Part shown: piece by piece, positions 27,536 through 36,272 of the stretch
Layout of the letters: every line of letters starts with the position of its first letter
How positions within the stretch are numbered: position 1 is the first letter of the stretch
Assembly (NCBI RefSeq): GCF_018122595.1
Contig: NZ_JAGRQH010000002.1
Span: 1-64,000, forward strand
Origin: Neokomagataea anthophila
GTDB lineage: Bacteria > Pseudomonadota > Alphaproteobacteria > Acetobacterales > Acetobacteraceae
Reading direction: 5' to 3'
DNA length: 64,000 nucleotides
Made by a program: the position numbers and the translations under genes
The notes under the pieces: generated by a model
Database searches by the model: none
The model's input: the letters and a program-made list of their open reading frames with translations, nothing else
What the model was told of the DNA's origin: nothing

Positions 27536-28995
27536 TGAACGATTTTCGGTCCGCCATGGCACGCCTCCATGAATGGGGCGGCTTCCTCATTGGGTGGTTT
27601 GTCTTCGCGATCGCCCTCTCAGGCTCTCTCGCCGTGTTCCGTCCCGAGATTAGCCAATGGATGCGCCCAGAATTAACGGACATGAAGTCAGACCCTCTGC
27701 ACGCCACAGAAGCAGGCATTGCTTGGCTGCAAACCCATGCGGCCTCTGCCCCCGCATGGTATTTAACCATTACAGAAAAACGTGCCCCTTATATTGAAGC
27801 ACTCTATTTTAACGGCACACGCTACGTAGAGCGCGCCCTAGACCCCACGACCGGCTCCCCCGATACAATCCGAGACACAATGGGAGGAGATTTCTTCTAC
27901 CGTTTCCATTTTGAACTACAACTGCCACACCCTTTTGGGCGCCTTATATCTGCATCCTGCGGTCTTGCGATTGTCTTAGCGCTCATAACCGGCGTCATCA
28001 TTCACAAAAGAATATTCGCCGATTTTTTCACGTTACGATTTTACAAAGGCCAGAGAAGCTGGCTCGACTTCCATAATATAACGAGTGTTGTGGCACTTCC
28101 ATTCCACTTTATCATCGCATTTTCAGGGGCCGTCACGCTTTGGGCCCAAATATTACCCGCAAGCCTTCTGACGGTTTATCCACATAACATAATGAAATAT
28201 TATGCGGATCTTGACCCCGTTACAGAGCCATTACCCCCAAAACATCACAAAGCACCCCTCGCACCAATTGCCCCCATGCTCCAAGAAGCCGAAAAACGTT
28301 TTGGCCCTGATGGCATCGCACAAGTTTTAATTTATAATCCCAATGACTCAGCCAGCATTGTGATCATCAAAAGTGGCAATGGCCAGCATATTGGCTACGA
28401 CACTCACACGTTACGCTTTAGCGGAAATAACGGCCAAATCATTCTCGAACAACAAGAAAAACGTCCGATTGTTAGAGCTTTTTCTCTAATATATGGCTTA
28501 CATATCGCCCGATTTTCTAATTTTTTAACGCGCTGGTTCTATTTTTTCTCTGGCATATTACTTGCATTAGCAACAGCAAGCGGCCTTCATCTCTGGGTTA
28601 TACGCAAAAAACGCACCCAAAAAGACACTTTTTCTTTTAAGATGGTTGAACGATTGAACATCGCAATCCTCATCGGCCTGCCCATTTCGTTTGCGCTATT
28701 TTTTGTCGCAAACCGTTTAATTCCACTCCACCCTCATAGTCTATTCACACTGTCACGCTCAGATATGGAAATTGATACTGTCTTTTTATCGCTTTTTCTT
28801 TTTATGGCTCTTTGCTTTTTCATGGAAACCACTCAATCTAAAAAAATACTCTCTCTCATCGGCTGTATATCTTTTATTTATATAATAATAATTGGAAATA
28901 CTTTGGATAATATAATTAACTTCTCCACATCATGCGTCTCATTATTATTTTTTATCACATATGTTTTTATTTATAAAAGTGTACGCTCATCATGA
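27535..28995 (+). CDS. PepSY-associated TM protein (putative siderophore-iron reductase)
   Basis: 486 residues, start at MNDFRSAMARLHEWGG. PepSY_TM architecture: an N-terminal helix (FLIGWFVFAIALSGSLAVF), a periplasmic segment with His-rich turns, further helices around 140-165 (SASCGLAIVLALITGVI), then the conserved FHNITSVVALPFHFIIAFSGAVTLW and C-terminal HLWV/IRKK motif. Related proteins in TonB-receptor operons are thought to be ferric-siderophore reductases that use heme. The end becomes AT-rich. Confidence 0.88.
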   Translation: MNDFRSAMARLHEWGGFLIGWFVFAIALSGSLAVFRPEISQWMRPELTDMKSDPLHATEAGIAWLQTHAASAPAWYLTITEKRAPYIEALYFNGTRYVERALDPTTGSPDTIRDTMGGDFFYRFHFELQLPHPFGRLISASCGLAIVLALITGVIIHKRIFADFFTLRFYKGQRSWLDFHNITSVVALPFHFIIAFSGAVTLWAQILPASLLTVYPHNIMKYYADLDPVTEPLPPKHHKAPLAPIAPMLQEAEKRFGPDGIAQVLIYNPNDSASIVIIKSGNGQHIGYDTHTLRFSGNNGQIILEQQEKRPIVRAFSLIYGLHIARFSNFLTRWFYFFSGILLALATASGLHLWVIRKKRTQKDTFSFKMVERLNIAILIGLPISFALFFVANRLIPLHPHSLFTLSRSDMEIDTVFLSLFLFMALCFFMETTQSKKILSLIGCISFIYIIIIGNTLDNIINFSTSCVSLLFFITYVFIYKSVRSS

Positions 28996-29273
28996 TTGAA
29001 ATACTTTCTGACATTATAACCTCTTTTCTTTTCTCCTCTGCCTCATACCGTGGAGAAAAGATATTACGATTACACAAAAAACAATGCCGCTTACTGCGCT
29101 ACGCTGCTTGGCCAGCACTTTTTGCAAGCCTCGCCCTCCATATTGAGCACGAAAAAAATATTGGCTTTGCAGTTGTCTGCTGGTGCCTAGGCACTAGCCT
29201 AGCCCTTGCCATGAGCGGCGCTCTATTAGCGTGCTGGGAAGCCTTCAAAAAACCTACGAAAACAAAATATTAG
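28992..29273 (+). CDS. Small membrane protein, DUF3325-like
   Basis: 93 residues starting ATGA over the PepSY stop. Two or three hydrophobic stretches (YAAWPALFASLALHIE, IGFAVVCWCLGTSLALAMSGALLACWEA). A small DUF3325-type gene is the usual last member of the receptor-PepSY iron operon, so position rather than motif drives this call. Function unknown. Base composition is AT-rich compared with the housekeeping genes around it. Confidence 0.7.
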   Translation: MIEILSDIITSFLFSSASYRGEKILRLHKKQCRLLRYAAWPALFASLALHIEHEKNIGFAVVCWCLGTSLALAMSGALLACWEAFKKPTKTKY

Positions 29274-29410
29274 TATAAATATCTCCCCCAAAATCAGCCC
29301 CCACTCCTCTCGCCACGAAAACCCTCACCTCCAACACACACGAATTAATAAACGTATACACACTTTTCTTTTGCAAAAAGCCCCCCCGCCCATGCTATGG
29401 CTCCCTCACC

Positions 29411-30622
29411 ATGACCACCTTAATTCATCCAGATACCCTGCCGCGCATTAACTCAACCGCAGCAGATGCCCTTAATGATGCCGAACGTGACCGCATCCGT
29501 GCGAAATCAGCCATGTTCGCTCCCCCTGAAGCGCGCCTCGCTGATGGCCGCCGGGACCTTGTCGGCTTATCGCGCGAAGAACTCGCAGCCGTAATGACCG
29601 ATATCGGTGAAAAAGCATTCCGGGCAAAACAGGTCTGGCACTGGATTTATCACCAAGGCGTCACCGACTTCACGCAGATGAGCACCATCGCCAAACCCTT
29701 GCAAGCCAAGCTGGCGGAACATTTCATCGTCGGTCGCCCCACCACAGCAACCGAGCAAACCTCCGTCGATTCAACGCGCAAGTTTCTCTTTCGCTTCCGC
29801 GATGGGCAAGAGGCTGAAACGGTCTATATTCCAGACCGCAAAGAGGATCGCGGCGCTGTCTGCATTTCCTCACAGGTCGGCTGCACCCTCTCCTGCACCT
29901 TCTGCCATACTGGCACACAAAAACTCGTCCGTAATTTAGGACCCGCTGAAATTGTCGGCCAATTCATGGCGGCCCGCGATAGCTATAAAGAATGGCCGAG
30001 CCCCAGCGCCGATATGCCACGCCACCTTTCCACCATTGTCCTGATGGGCATGGGCGAGCCACTGTATAATTACGACAATATCGCCAAAGCCATGAAAATC
30101 ATCATGGATGGTGAAGGCATTGCTCTCTCCCGCCGCCGTATTACGCTCTCCACATCCGGCGTTGTCCCAATGATGGATCAGTGCGGCGATGAATTGGGCA
30201 TTAACCTCGCCATCTCACTTCACGCTGTCACCAATGAACTGCGGGACCAAATCGTACCGCTCAACCGCAAATATCCGATCGAAGAACTCATCGCGGCTTG
30301 CCGCCGCTACCCAGCGGCATCTAACTCACGGCGTATCACCTTCGAATACATCATGCTGCGTGACGTCAATGACAGCGACGCCGATGCACGTGAACTCGTA
30401 CGACTCATCAAAGATCTGCCTGCCAAAGTGAACCTCATACCGTTCAACCCATGGCCCGGATCTGAATTCCAACCATCCACCCGCAACCGCCTCAATAGCT
30501 TTGCAAAAATTGTGATGGATGCAGGCTTCTCATCTCCCATCCGTACCCCGCGCGGGCAAGATATTCTTGCAGCATGCGGGCAGCTCAAAACGGAAAGCGA
30601 GCGCTTGCGCAGCAACCACTAA
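29411..30622 (+). CDS. rlmN: Dual-specificity 23S rRNA/tRNA adenine-C2 methyltransferase RlmN
   Basis: 403 residues, about 20 longer at the N-terminus than typical. Radical SAM motif CTLSCTFC holds Cys158, 162, 165, followed by HTGTQKLVRNLG. The N-terminal FRAKQVWHWIYHQGVTDFTQMSTI block and the PFNPWPGSEF segment, with the catalytic cysteine near the C-terminus (ILAACGQL), are typical. It methylates A2503 of 23S rRNA and A37 of some tRNAs. The ATG at 29411 follows a CCCTCACC stretch without a clear ribosome site. Confidence 0.95.
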   Translation: MTTLIHPDTLPRINSTAADALNDAERDRIRAKSAMFAPPEARLADGRRDLVGLSREELAAVMTDIGEKAFRAKQVWHWIYHQGVTDFTQMSTIAKPLQAKLAEHFIVGRPTTATEQTSVDSTRKFLFRFRDGQEAETVYIPDRKEDRGAVCISSQVGCTLSCTFCHTGTQKLVRNLGPAEIVGQFMAARDSYKEWPSPSADMPRHLSTIVLMGMGEPLYNYDNIAKAMKIIMDGEGIALSRRRITLSTSGVVPMMDQCGDELGINLAISLHAVTNELRDQIVPLNRKYPIEELIAACRRYPAASNSRRITFEYIMLRDVNDSDADARELVRLIKDLPAKVNLIPFNPWPGSEFQPSTRNRLNSFAKIVMDAGFSSPIRTPRGQDILAACGQLKTESERLRSNH

Positions 30623-30659
30623 AAGCCCCGACACACACTCTGTTTTTTGAAAACATAAC

Positions 30660-30816
30660 CTCCCTCAACCCGTCGTTGAGGGAGCGCCAGCCTCACTAGG
30701 CCCCGCTCAAAGAACGGCGTAGAACATACGAGTAGGGCCTCCTGGGAACCCTACATAGCACGCCTTGGCAGGTCGTTACGGCGAGGAGAATATTACCGTG
30801 TCACCGTATGCTCTAC
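30660..30816 (+). ncRNA. Candidate structured leader RNA upstream of argG
   Basis: The 312-base gap before argG holds nested inverted repeats. The hairpin CTCCCTCAAC/GTTGAGGGAG (30660-30684, five-base loop) is followed by a paired closing stem, GTAGA.CATACG at 30719-30730 with CGTATG.TCTAC at 30805-30816 (11 pairs, one mismatch). That stem encloses GTAGGG/CCCTAC at 30732-30754 and a further paired stretch at about 30760-30800. No reading frame and no match to a riboswitch class I know. It ends about 120 bases before the argG start, so a regulator of argG or a separate small RNA are both open. Confidence 0.5.
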
Positions 30817-30934
30817 TCCTCCCCCTAACAAACGCGATACCCCAGCACAATACCCGCAAAGCAGTTCCCCTATTGGAAAAGCAGTGCTAGAAGACAAAGC
30901 TTGACTGTATCAACACCATAAGGACCACGCCACG

Positions 30935-32167
30935 ATGACTGCCCACCAGGACGTCAAGAAAGTCGTACTCGCCTATTCCGGCGGACTGGACACCTCCGTC
31001 ATCCTGCGCTGGCTGCAGAAGACTTATAATTGTGAAGTCGTGACCTTTACGGCCGATCTCGGCCAAGGCGAAGAGCTGGAACCAGCCCGCAAAAAGGCCG
31101 AAATGTTCGGCGTTAAGGAAATCTTCGTCGAAGACCTGCGCGAAACCTTCGTCAAAGACTACGTCTTCCCAATGTTCCGCGCCAATACGGTCTATGAAGG
31201 CCAGTATCTGCTCGGCACGTCCATCGCACGTCCATTGATCGCACAACGCCAAATCGAGATTGCTGAAGCCGTTGGTGCAGACGCTGTGGCCCATGGTGCA
31301 ACCGGCAAAGGCAATGACCAAGTCCGTTTTGAGCTCGGCTATTACGCCCTGAAGCCAGACGTAAAGGTCATCTCCCCTTGGCGCGAATGGGATCTGACAT
31401 CCCGCACTAAGCTGCTGTCTTTCGCGGAAGAAAACCAAATTCCGGTGACTAAAGACAAGCGCGGCGAAGCACCGTTCTCCGTCGATGCGAACCTGCTGCA
31501 TTCCTCTTCCGAAGGTAAACTTCTCGAAGACCCAGCTGTCGCACCGGATGAGATCGTGTTCCAGCGCACCATCTCTCCTGAAGCAGCACCAGACAAGCCG
31601 ACTGAGATCACGATCGACTTCGTTCATGGTGATGCAACCGCCATTAACGGCGTAGAAATGACACCAGCAACCATTCTCACACGCCTGAATGAACTGGGCC
31701 GTGACAATGGCATTGGTCGCCTAGACATCGTTGAAAACCGCTTTGTTGGCATGAAGTCACGCGGTATTTACGAAACACCGGGCGGTACAATCCTGCTAGC
31801 AGCTCACCGTGCGATCGAAAGCATCACATTGGACCGTGAAGCCGCCCACCTTAAAGACAGCATCATGCCGCGCTATGCAGAGCTGATCTATAACGGCTTC
31901 TGGTTCTCCCCAGAGCGCCGCATGCTGCAAGCCCTCATCGACACCAGCCAGCATTCCGTCACTGGCCGTGTCCGCATGAAACTATACAAGGGCAATGTCG
32001 TCTGCGTCGGCCGTGAAAGCCCGAACAGCCTGTATGATGCACGCGTCGTGACATTTGAAGATGACGAAGGCGCTTACAACCAACAAGACGCACTCGGCTT
32101 CATTAAGCTTAACGCTCTGCGCCTCCGCCTTGGTGGTCAAATCGGCCGCCGTGGTGGCGCTCTCTGA
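30935..32167 (+). CDS. argG: Argininosuccinate synthase
   Basis: 410 residues. The PP-loop ATP pyrophosphatase motif AYSGGLDTS is at residues 13-21, and YNLRPLIAQ-like citrulline/aspartate-binding segments ([27 protein letters not shown]) are intact. It makes argininosuccinate from citrulline, aspartate and ATP, the penultimate step of arginine synthesis. It stands before an FKBP gene (20-base gap); other arg genes are absent here. Confidence 0.97.
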   Translation: MTAHQDVKKVVLAYSGGLDTSVILRWLQKTYNCEVVTFTADLGQGEELEPARKKAEMFGVKEIFVEDLRETFVKDYVFPMFRANTVYEGQYLLGTSIARPLIAQRQIEIAEAVGADAVAHGATGKGNDQVRFELGYYALKPDVKVISPWREWDLTSRTKLLSFAEENQIPVTKDKRGEAPFSVDANLLHSSSEGKLLEDPAVAPDEIVFQRTISPEAAPDKPTEITIDFVHGDATAINGVEMTPATILTRLNELGRDNGIGRLDIVENRFVGMKSRGIYETPGGTILLAAHRAIESITLDREAAHLKDSIMPRYAELIYNGFWFSPERRMLQALIDTSQHSVTGRVRMKLYKGNVVCVGRESPNSLYDARVVTFEDDEGAYNQQDALGFIKLNALRLRLGGQIGRRGGAL

Positions 32168-32187
32168 GACGACGCAAGGACCACACC

Positions 32188-32691
32188 ATGATCCGCGCTA
32201 CACGCTCACTCTTCGCGCCTCTTTTGCTTGCTTTGGGCGTATCTGCCCTCGGCGGCTGTGCCCATCATGATGATGTTGATGAGGGGCCAGCCCTAACCCC
32301 AGAGCAGTTCATGCAGCAGGTCTACGCTAAACCGGGAGTACAAAAACTCCCGGACGGCTTGGCCTATAAAGTGCTGCGCTCTGGCCCGAAGGACGGCGAC
32401 AGCCCACATCACGGCTCCATGGTGATGGTGATCTATGAGGGGCGCCTGCCGGATGGCGCCATTTTTGATAGCTCCGATATGCATAATAACGGTGCTTACT
32501 CAGAAATGCCGCTTGATGGTTTGGTCCAAGGCTGGATTGAAGCCTTACCGATGATGCATGTCGGTGACGAATGGATGCTGTACCTGCCTCCCAAACTGGC
32601 TTACGGCCCACGTCACCCCGGCATTATTCCGCCCAATAGTCCGCTTATCTTTAAGATTCGCCTTCTTGGTGTCGGCGGCGGACAGCAATAA
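32188..32691 (+). CDS. FKBP-type peptidyl-prolyl isomerase lipoprotein
   Basis: 167 residues. Signal peptide with lipobox ALGGC (Cys24), then a charged linker and an FKBP domain in which YEGRLPDGAIFDSS, GLVQGWIEALPMMHVGDEW and YGPRHPGIIPPNSPLIF are the conserved segments. It should sit on a membrane facing the periplasm and help fold envelope proteins. It is about 20 bases after argG and may read through from it. Confidence 0.93.
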   Translation: MIRATRSLFAPLLLALGVSALGGCAHHDDVDEGPALTPEQFMQQVYAKPGVQKLPDGLAYKVLRSGPKDGDSPHHGSMVMVIYEGRLPDGAIFDSSDMHNNGAYSEMPLDGLVQGWIEALPMMHVGDEWMLYLPPKLAYGPRHPGIIPPNSPLIFKIRLLGVGGGQQ

Positions 32692-32752
32692 TAAAGATTG
32701 CGTTTCTGAGTGGGGCTCTACACCTTCTCAGAAACGCGTATTCTTATCCCGC

Positions 32753-33301
32753 TTATTGCGGCAGATGCCAATGCGCATCACATAACGCCTGATACAATTC
32801 ACTATCACCCGTTTCCAGAAGCTGGCCTGTATCATGGATCTTCGCTGTCCAACGGGCCGTATCACCACAAACATGACACCACGCCGTTAAGGCATGTACT
32901 TCGTCGGCATGCTCAGCCAATGCAGCCACAATCGGAAAAGCCTCTTTCCGGTAATCCGTGTTCAAGCCACCAACAATTACCGTCATTCCGCGTGCACGCG
33001 CTTCTAGCAGTTCTGCCACAATATCTCCCTCATAATGAGGAGATACCATGAACTGCGCCTCATCCAGCACAATCGCTTCATACGCACTAGCATCATCCGG
33101 CCACGCAGCCACAGAACGCGCGGCCAAAGAAGTACCATTACGGCTCGCAATCTCTGCGCCACTCCGCGTATCAAAAGCAGGCTTCAGGACAAGCACCTTC
33201 TCCAACGGGCATGGCGCCGCATGTGCTTCTGCAATCAAATGCGCTGATTTACCTGAAAACATGGGGCCCACATAAAGAACCAGCCGTCCCGAACGACACA
33301 T
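32753..33301 (-). CDS. tdk: Thymidine kinase
   Basis: 182 residues when started at MCRSGRLVLY, which has AAAGGA six bases upstream. P-loop GPMFSGKS (12-19), the zinc-cysteine pairs (WCHVCGDTARW), and IVLDEAQF are clear. It salvages thymidine to dTMP. The start of the divergent cytochrome gene (33425) leaves 123 bases between. Confidence 0.95.
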   Translation of the reverse strand: MCRSGRLVLYVGPMFSGKSAHLIAEAHAAPCPLEKVLVLKPAFDTRSGAEIASRNGTSLAARSVAAWPDDASAYEAIVLDEAQFMVSPHYEGDIVAELLEARARGMTVIVGGLNTDYRKEAFPIVAALAEHADEVHALTAWCHVCGDTARWTAKIHDTGQLLETGDSELYQALCDAHWHLPQ

Positions 33302-33424
33302 AAGCATTCCTTTCTTAGGTCCCATGAGCCTGATCTTAACAGTTTTGTCACCCCTGCCCTTGATGAAACCCACCTGAAAATGCGAGAAAAAGCGCCAGAA
33401 ACACGAAAGGCCTTCTTTCCCGTG

Positions 33425-33904
33425 ATGCGTACCGGCCCTCTTTTCATCAGCCGTAGCCTCTTATGCGGCCTCGTTTTGCTCACCAGCCTCTCCGCCTGTG
33501 GGCGCAAAGGCCCCGGTGCTCATGTCTATGGCCCTCATTGCGGCATCTGCCACCATGGCGGCGGCGGCATGCCCGGAGAGACCCCACCATTGGTTGGTCG
33601 GCTTGACGTAATTGCACAAACACCAGAAGGCCGTGCTTATTTGGCCAATGTGCTGCTCTACGGACTGCAAGGCCCCTTTAAAACGCAAGGCTACAGCTAC
33701 AATTACGCCATGCCGGGCTTCGCTGAACAACTCAGCGATCATGACATTGCTGAGGTGCTCAACTGGCTGATCGAACGCGGGAACACAAAGCCCGCCCCAC
33801 AGATCACTGACGCTGAAATCGCTGCAGCACGGAGCCACCCCGGCACACCCATCAGCAGTTTCAAACTCCGCACAACCCTTGATCAGACACATCCCATTCC
33901 CTGA
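33425..33904 (+). CDS. Cytochrome c-type lipoprotein
   Basis: 159 residues, start at MRTGPLFISR. Lipobox LSAC (Cys25) and a single heme motif CGICH (39-43), with YAMPGFAEQLSDHDIAEVLNWL near the C-terminus carrying the Met ligand. Class I mono-heme cytochrome anchored by lipid. It could hand electrons to a terminal oxidase; no partner oxidase is adjacent. The start 45 bases upstream of this one is not needed. Confidence 0.9.
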   Translation: MRTGPLFISRSLLCGLVLLTSLSACGRKGPGAHVYGPHCGICHHGGGGMPGETPPLVGRLDVIAQTPEGRAYLANVLLYGLQGPFKTQGYSYNYAMPGFAEQLSDHDIAEVLNWLIERGNTKPAPQITDAEIAAARSHPGTPISSFKLRTTLDQTHPIP

Positions 33905-33930
33905 TCCCTTTCACCAAGGCAGCAAACCGC

Positions 33931-34920
33931 ATGAAACGCGTCTTTTCTGGCATCCAGCCAACTGGCATCCCTCACCTCGGCAATTACCTCGGCGCAATCC
34001 GCAACTGGGCAACTCTTCAAGCAGATCATGACTGCGTCTTTTGCCTCGTGGATATGCACTCCCTCACCATGCCGTGGGAGCCTGAGACCCTACGCCAACA
34101 AACCCTTGGTTCCGCTGCCTGCCTCCTCGCTGCGGGGATCGAACCAACACGCCTCTATAACCAATCAGCTGTCAGCGCTCATGCACGCCTTGGCTGGATC
34201 TTTAACTGCGTGTCACGCCTCGGCTGGCTCAACCGCATGACACAATTTAAAGATAAAGCTGGCAAAAACCGCGAAAACCACTCTGCTGGCCTCTATGTTT
34301 ACCCCAACCTCATGGCCGCCGATATTCTCGCATTCCACGCCACGCGCGTTCCTGTTGGAGATGATCAACGTCAACATATCGAACTCGCTAACGACATCGC
34401 GCAAAAGTTCAACCATGACATGGGTACAGATTTCTTCCCAGAAATCGAAGCCTTCATTCCACCTGCCGCCGCCCGCGTGATGAGCCTGCGTGATGGCACA
34501 AAAAAAATGTCCAAGTCTGACCCGTCCGAACAAAGCCGCATCACGCTTACGGACACACCAGACGAAATTGCACTCAAAATCCGCCGCGCACGCACAGATT
34601 CTGAAGCGCTCCCCTCTGAAGCTGCTGGCCTAGAAGGGCGCGCTGAAGCCCGTAACCTCGTCGCTATCTATGCTGCTATGGCCGATGAGAGCATCGACGC
34701 TACCCTCCAACGCTTTGGCGGCGAAGGCTTCGGCCCCTTCAAAACGGCACTGGCTGACCTACTGGTCGAAAGCCTCGGCCCCGTCGCACTCGAAACGCGC
34801 CGCCTATTGGAGAATGAAGACCACCTTCTCAGCGTCTTACGCCAAGGCGCAGACCGCGCCCGCAGCATCTCAGAACCCATCGTGCAAGAAGCCGAACGCC
34901 TTGTTGGCTTCCTGCGCTAA
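33931..34920 (+). CDS. trpS: Tryptophanyl-tRNA synthetase
   Basis: 329 residues. The class I HIGH motif appears as PTGIPHLGNY (HLGN, 15-18) and KMSKS near residues 192-196. Length and spacing are normal. It starts 26 bases after the cytochrome gene. It is followed by a 20-bp perfect inverted repeat. Confidence 0.97.
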   Translation: MKRVFSGIQPTGIPHLGNYLGAIRNWATLQADHDCVFCLVDMHSLTMPWEPETLRQQTLGSAACLLAAGIEPTRLYNQSAVSAHARLGWIFNCVSRLGWLNRMTQFKDKAGKNRENHSAGLYVYPNLMAADILAFHATRVPVGDDQRQHIELANDIAQKFNHDMGTDFFPEIEAFIPPAAARVMSLRDGTKKMSKSDPSEQSRITLTDTPDEIALKIRRARTDSEALPSEAAGLEGRAEARNLVAIYAAMADESIDATLQRFGGEGFGPFKTALADLLVESLGPVALETRRLLENEDHLLSVLRQGADRARSISEPIVQEAERLVGFLR

Positions 34921-34937
34921 AGCTGAAATAGATTAGT

Positions 34938-34995
34938 CCTACACACCCTCCTCTAGAATTTTGCCCAACTCTAGAGGAGGGTGTGTAGGTGCTTT
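34938..34995 (+). terminator. Very strong terminator hairpin after trpS
   Basis: A perfect 20-bp inverted repeat (CCTACACACCCTCCTCTAGA and its complement) with a 12-base loop, followed by TGCTTTTTT. The arms are longer than in most terminators. It also separates trpS from lpxB, whose stops face each other. Confidence 0.85.
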
Positions 34996-35038
34996 TTTAC
35001 AAAAAAGAATCTAAAAACCTCTCAACGCACTCCACTCT

Positions 35039-36229
35039 TCAAGATGCGTCTAGAAGATCAATAATCTCACGAGCAGCCGCTTCTGATGGCGTCCCCTGCG
35101 TCGGTGCCAATCGTGCCAACACATCTGCAAATGCCTCACGCTGCACCGCCACAGCCTCTTCATCAGACAACAGCACAGAGACCATCTCCACCAATTTCTC
35201 CGGCGTACAATTCTCTTGCAGCAATTCAGGCACAACCTCTCGGCCTGCAAGCAAATTCACCATCGCGACATACGGCACTTTAATCAAACGACGAGCAAAA
35301 AATGCCGTTAACGGGTTAACCCGATACGTCACCGCCATCGGCACTTTGCCCATAGCGAGTTCTAACGTCGATGTCCCTGATTTCGTTAGCGCACAAGAAG
35401 CCGCTGCAAAAGCATCATGCTTATCATGCACATCCGTCACAATAACCGGTTGCACAGGCCATTTACGAATCATACTGCGCACCACCGGCGCCATAACAGG
35501 AGCCAGTGGAATAACCGGACAGACATTCGGATGCTTTTTCCGCAGAATATCCAGCATCTTGCGGAACACCGGCAAAAGGCGTGGCACCTCTGAACGACGG
35601 CTCCCCGGCATCAAAACAACAATCGGCGCATCTTCCGGAATTGCGTGGCGCATCCGAAAACGTTCCGCTACACCTTCCTTCACACCCGACTGCAACACCG
35701 GATGCCCGACAAAACGGGCCTCTAGCCCTCGGGCCGCATACCAATCGGACTCAAACGGCAGCAAACACAGCATACGATCCCACAAACCGGGGAATTTTTT
35801 GACGCGCTTGGCTCGCCATGCCCATGCTTGCGGCGCGACATAATGCACGCGTTTGGTGCCCAAATGCTCAATACGCTTCAAAAGCCGTAGGGCAAAGCCC
35901 GGACTATCAATCGTAATCACCATATCCGGCTTACGCAGTTCAATATCCTGAACTGCTTCCAGCATACGCTGCGATAATTGCCGCATACGGGGCAGGACTT
36001 CCACAAACCCCATCACAGCCAGATCCCGCATCGGGAACAAGCTACGCAGGCCGAGCGCCTCCATACGGCCCCCACCAACACCCGCAAACACCAAATCTGG
36101 GTCCTGCGCGTGCAGCGCAACCATTAAGCGCGCACCGATCACATCGCCACTGGCTTCACCCGCCAAAAGCCATATGACCCGGCCATGCGCCTCCTCATGA
36201 CCGGGTGGATGGAAAAAGCTATCTGGCAT
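35039..36229 (-). CDS. lpxB: Lipid-A-disaccharide synthase
   Basis: 396 residues. GEASGDVIGARLMVALHA is the conserved N-terminal glycosyltransferase segment and TKSGTSTLELAM the later donor-binding block; VMPGSRRSEVPR is the C-terminal nucleotide motif. It joins UDP-diacylglucosamine and lipid X in lipid A synthesis. It is last of a minus-strand run rpmI-rplT-pheS-pheT-lpxB. Forty-three bases lie between it and pheT. Confidence 0.97.
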   Translation of the reverse strand: MPDSFFHPPGHEEAHGRVIWLLAGEASGDVIGARLMVALHAQDPDLVFAGVGGGRMEALGLRSLFPMRDLAVMGFVEVLPRMRQLSQRMLEAVQDIELRKPDMVITIDSPGFALRLLKRIEHLGTKRVHYVAPQAWAWRAKRVKKFPGLWDRMLCLLPFESDWYAARGLEARFVGHPVLQSGVKEGVAERFRMRHAIPEDAPIVVLMPGSRRSEVPRLLPVFRKMLDILRKKHPNVCPVIPLAPVMAPVVRSMIRKWPVQPVIVTDVHDKHDAFAAASCALTKSGTSTLELAMGKVPMAVTYRVNPLTAFFARRLIKVPYVAMVNLLAGREVVPELLQENCTPEKLVEMVSVLLSDEEAVAVQREAFADVLARLAPTQGTPSEAAAREIIDLLDAS

Positions 36230-36272
36230 GTTTCATTCCCCCGGCCCCGATGAGGCGCTCCCCAATAAAGCG

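Noticed and set aside
30655-30830. Known riboswitch or SRP/tmRNA/RNase P RNA upstream of argG
   Set aside because: None of the conserved cores of those RNAs are visible; kept only as an unassigned candidate.
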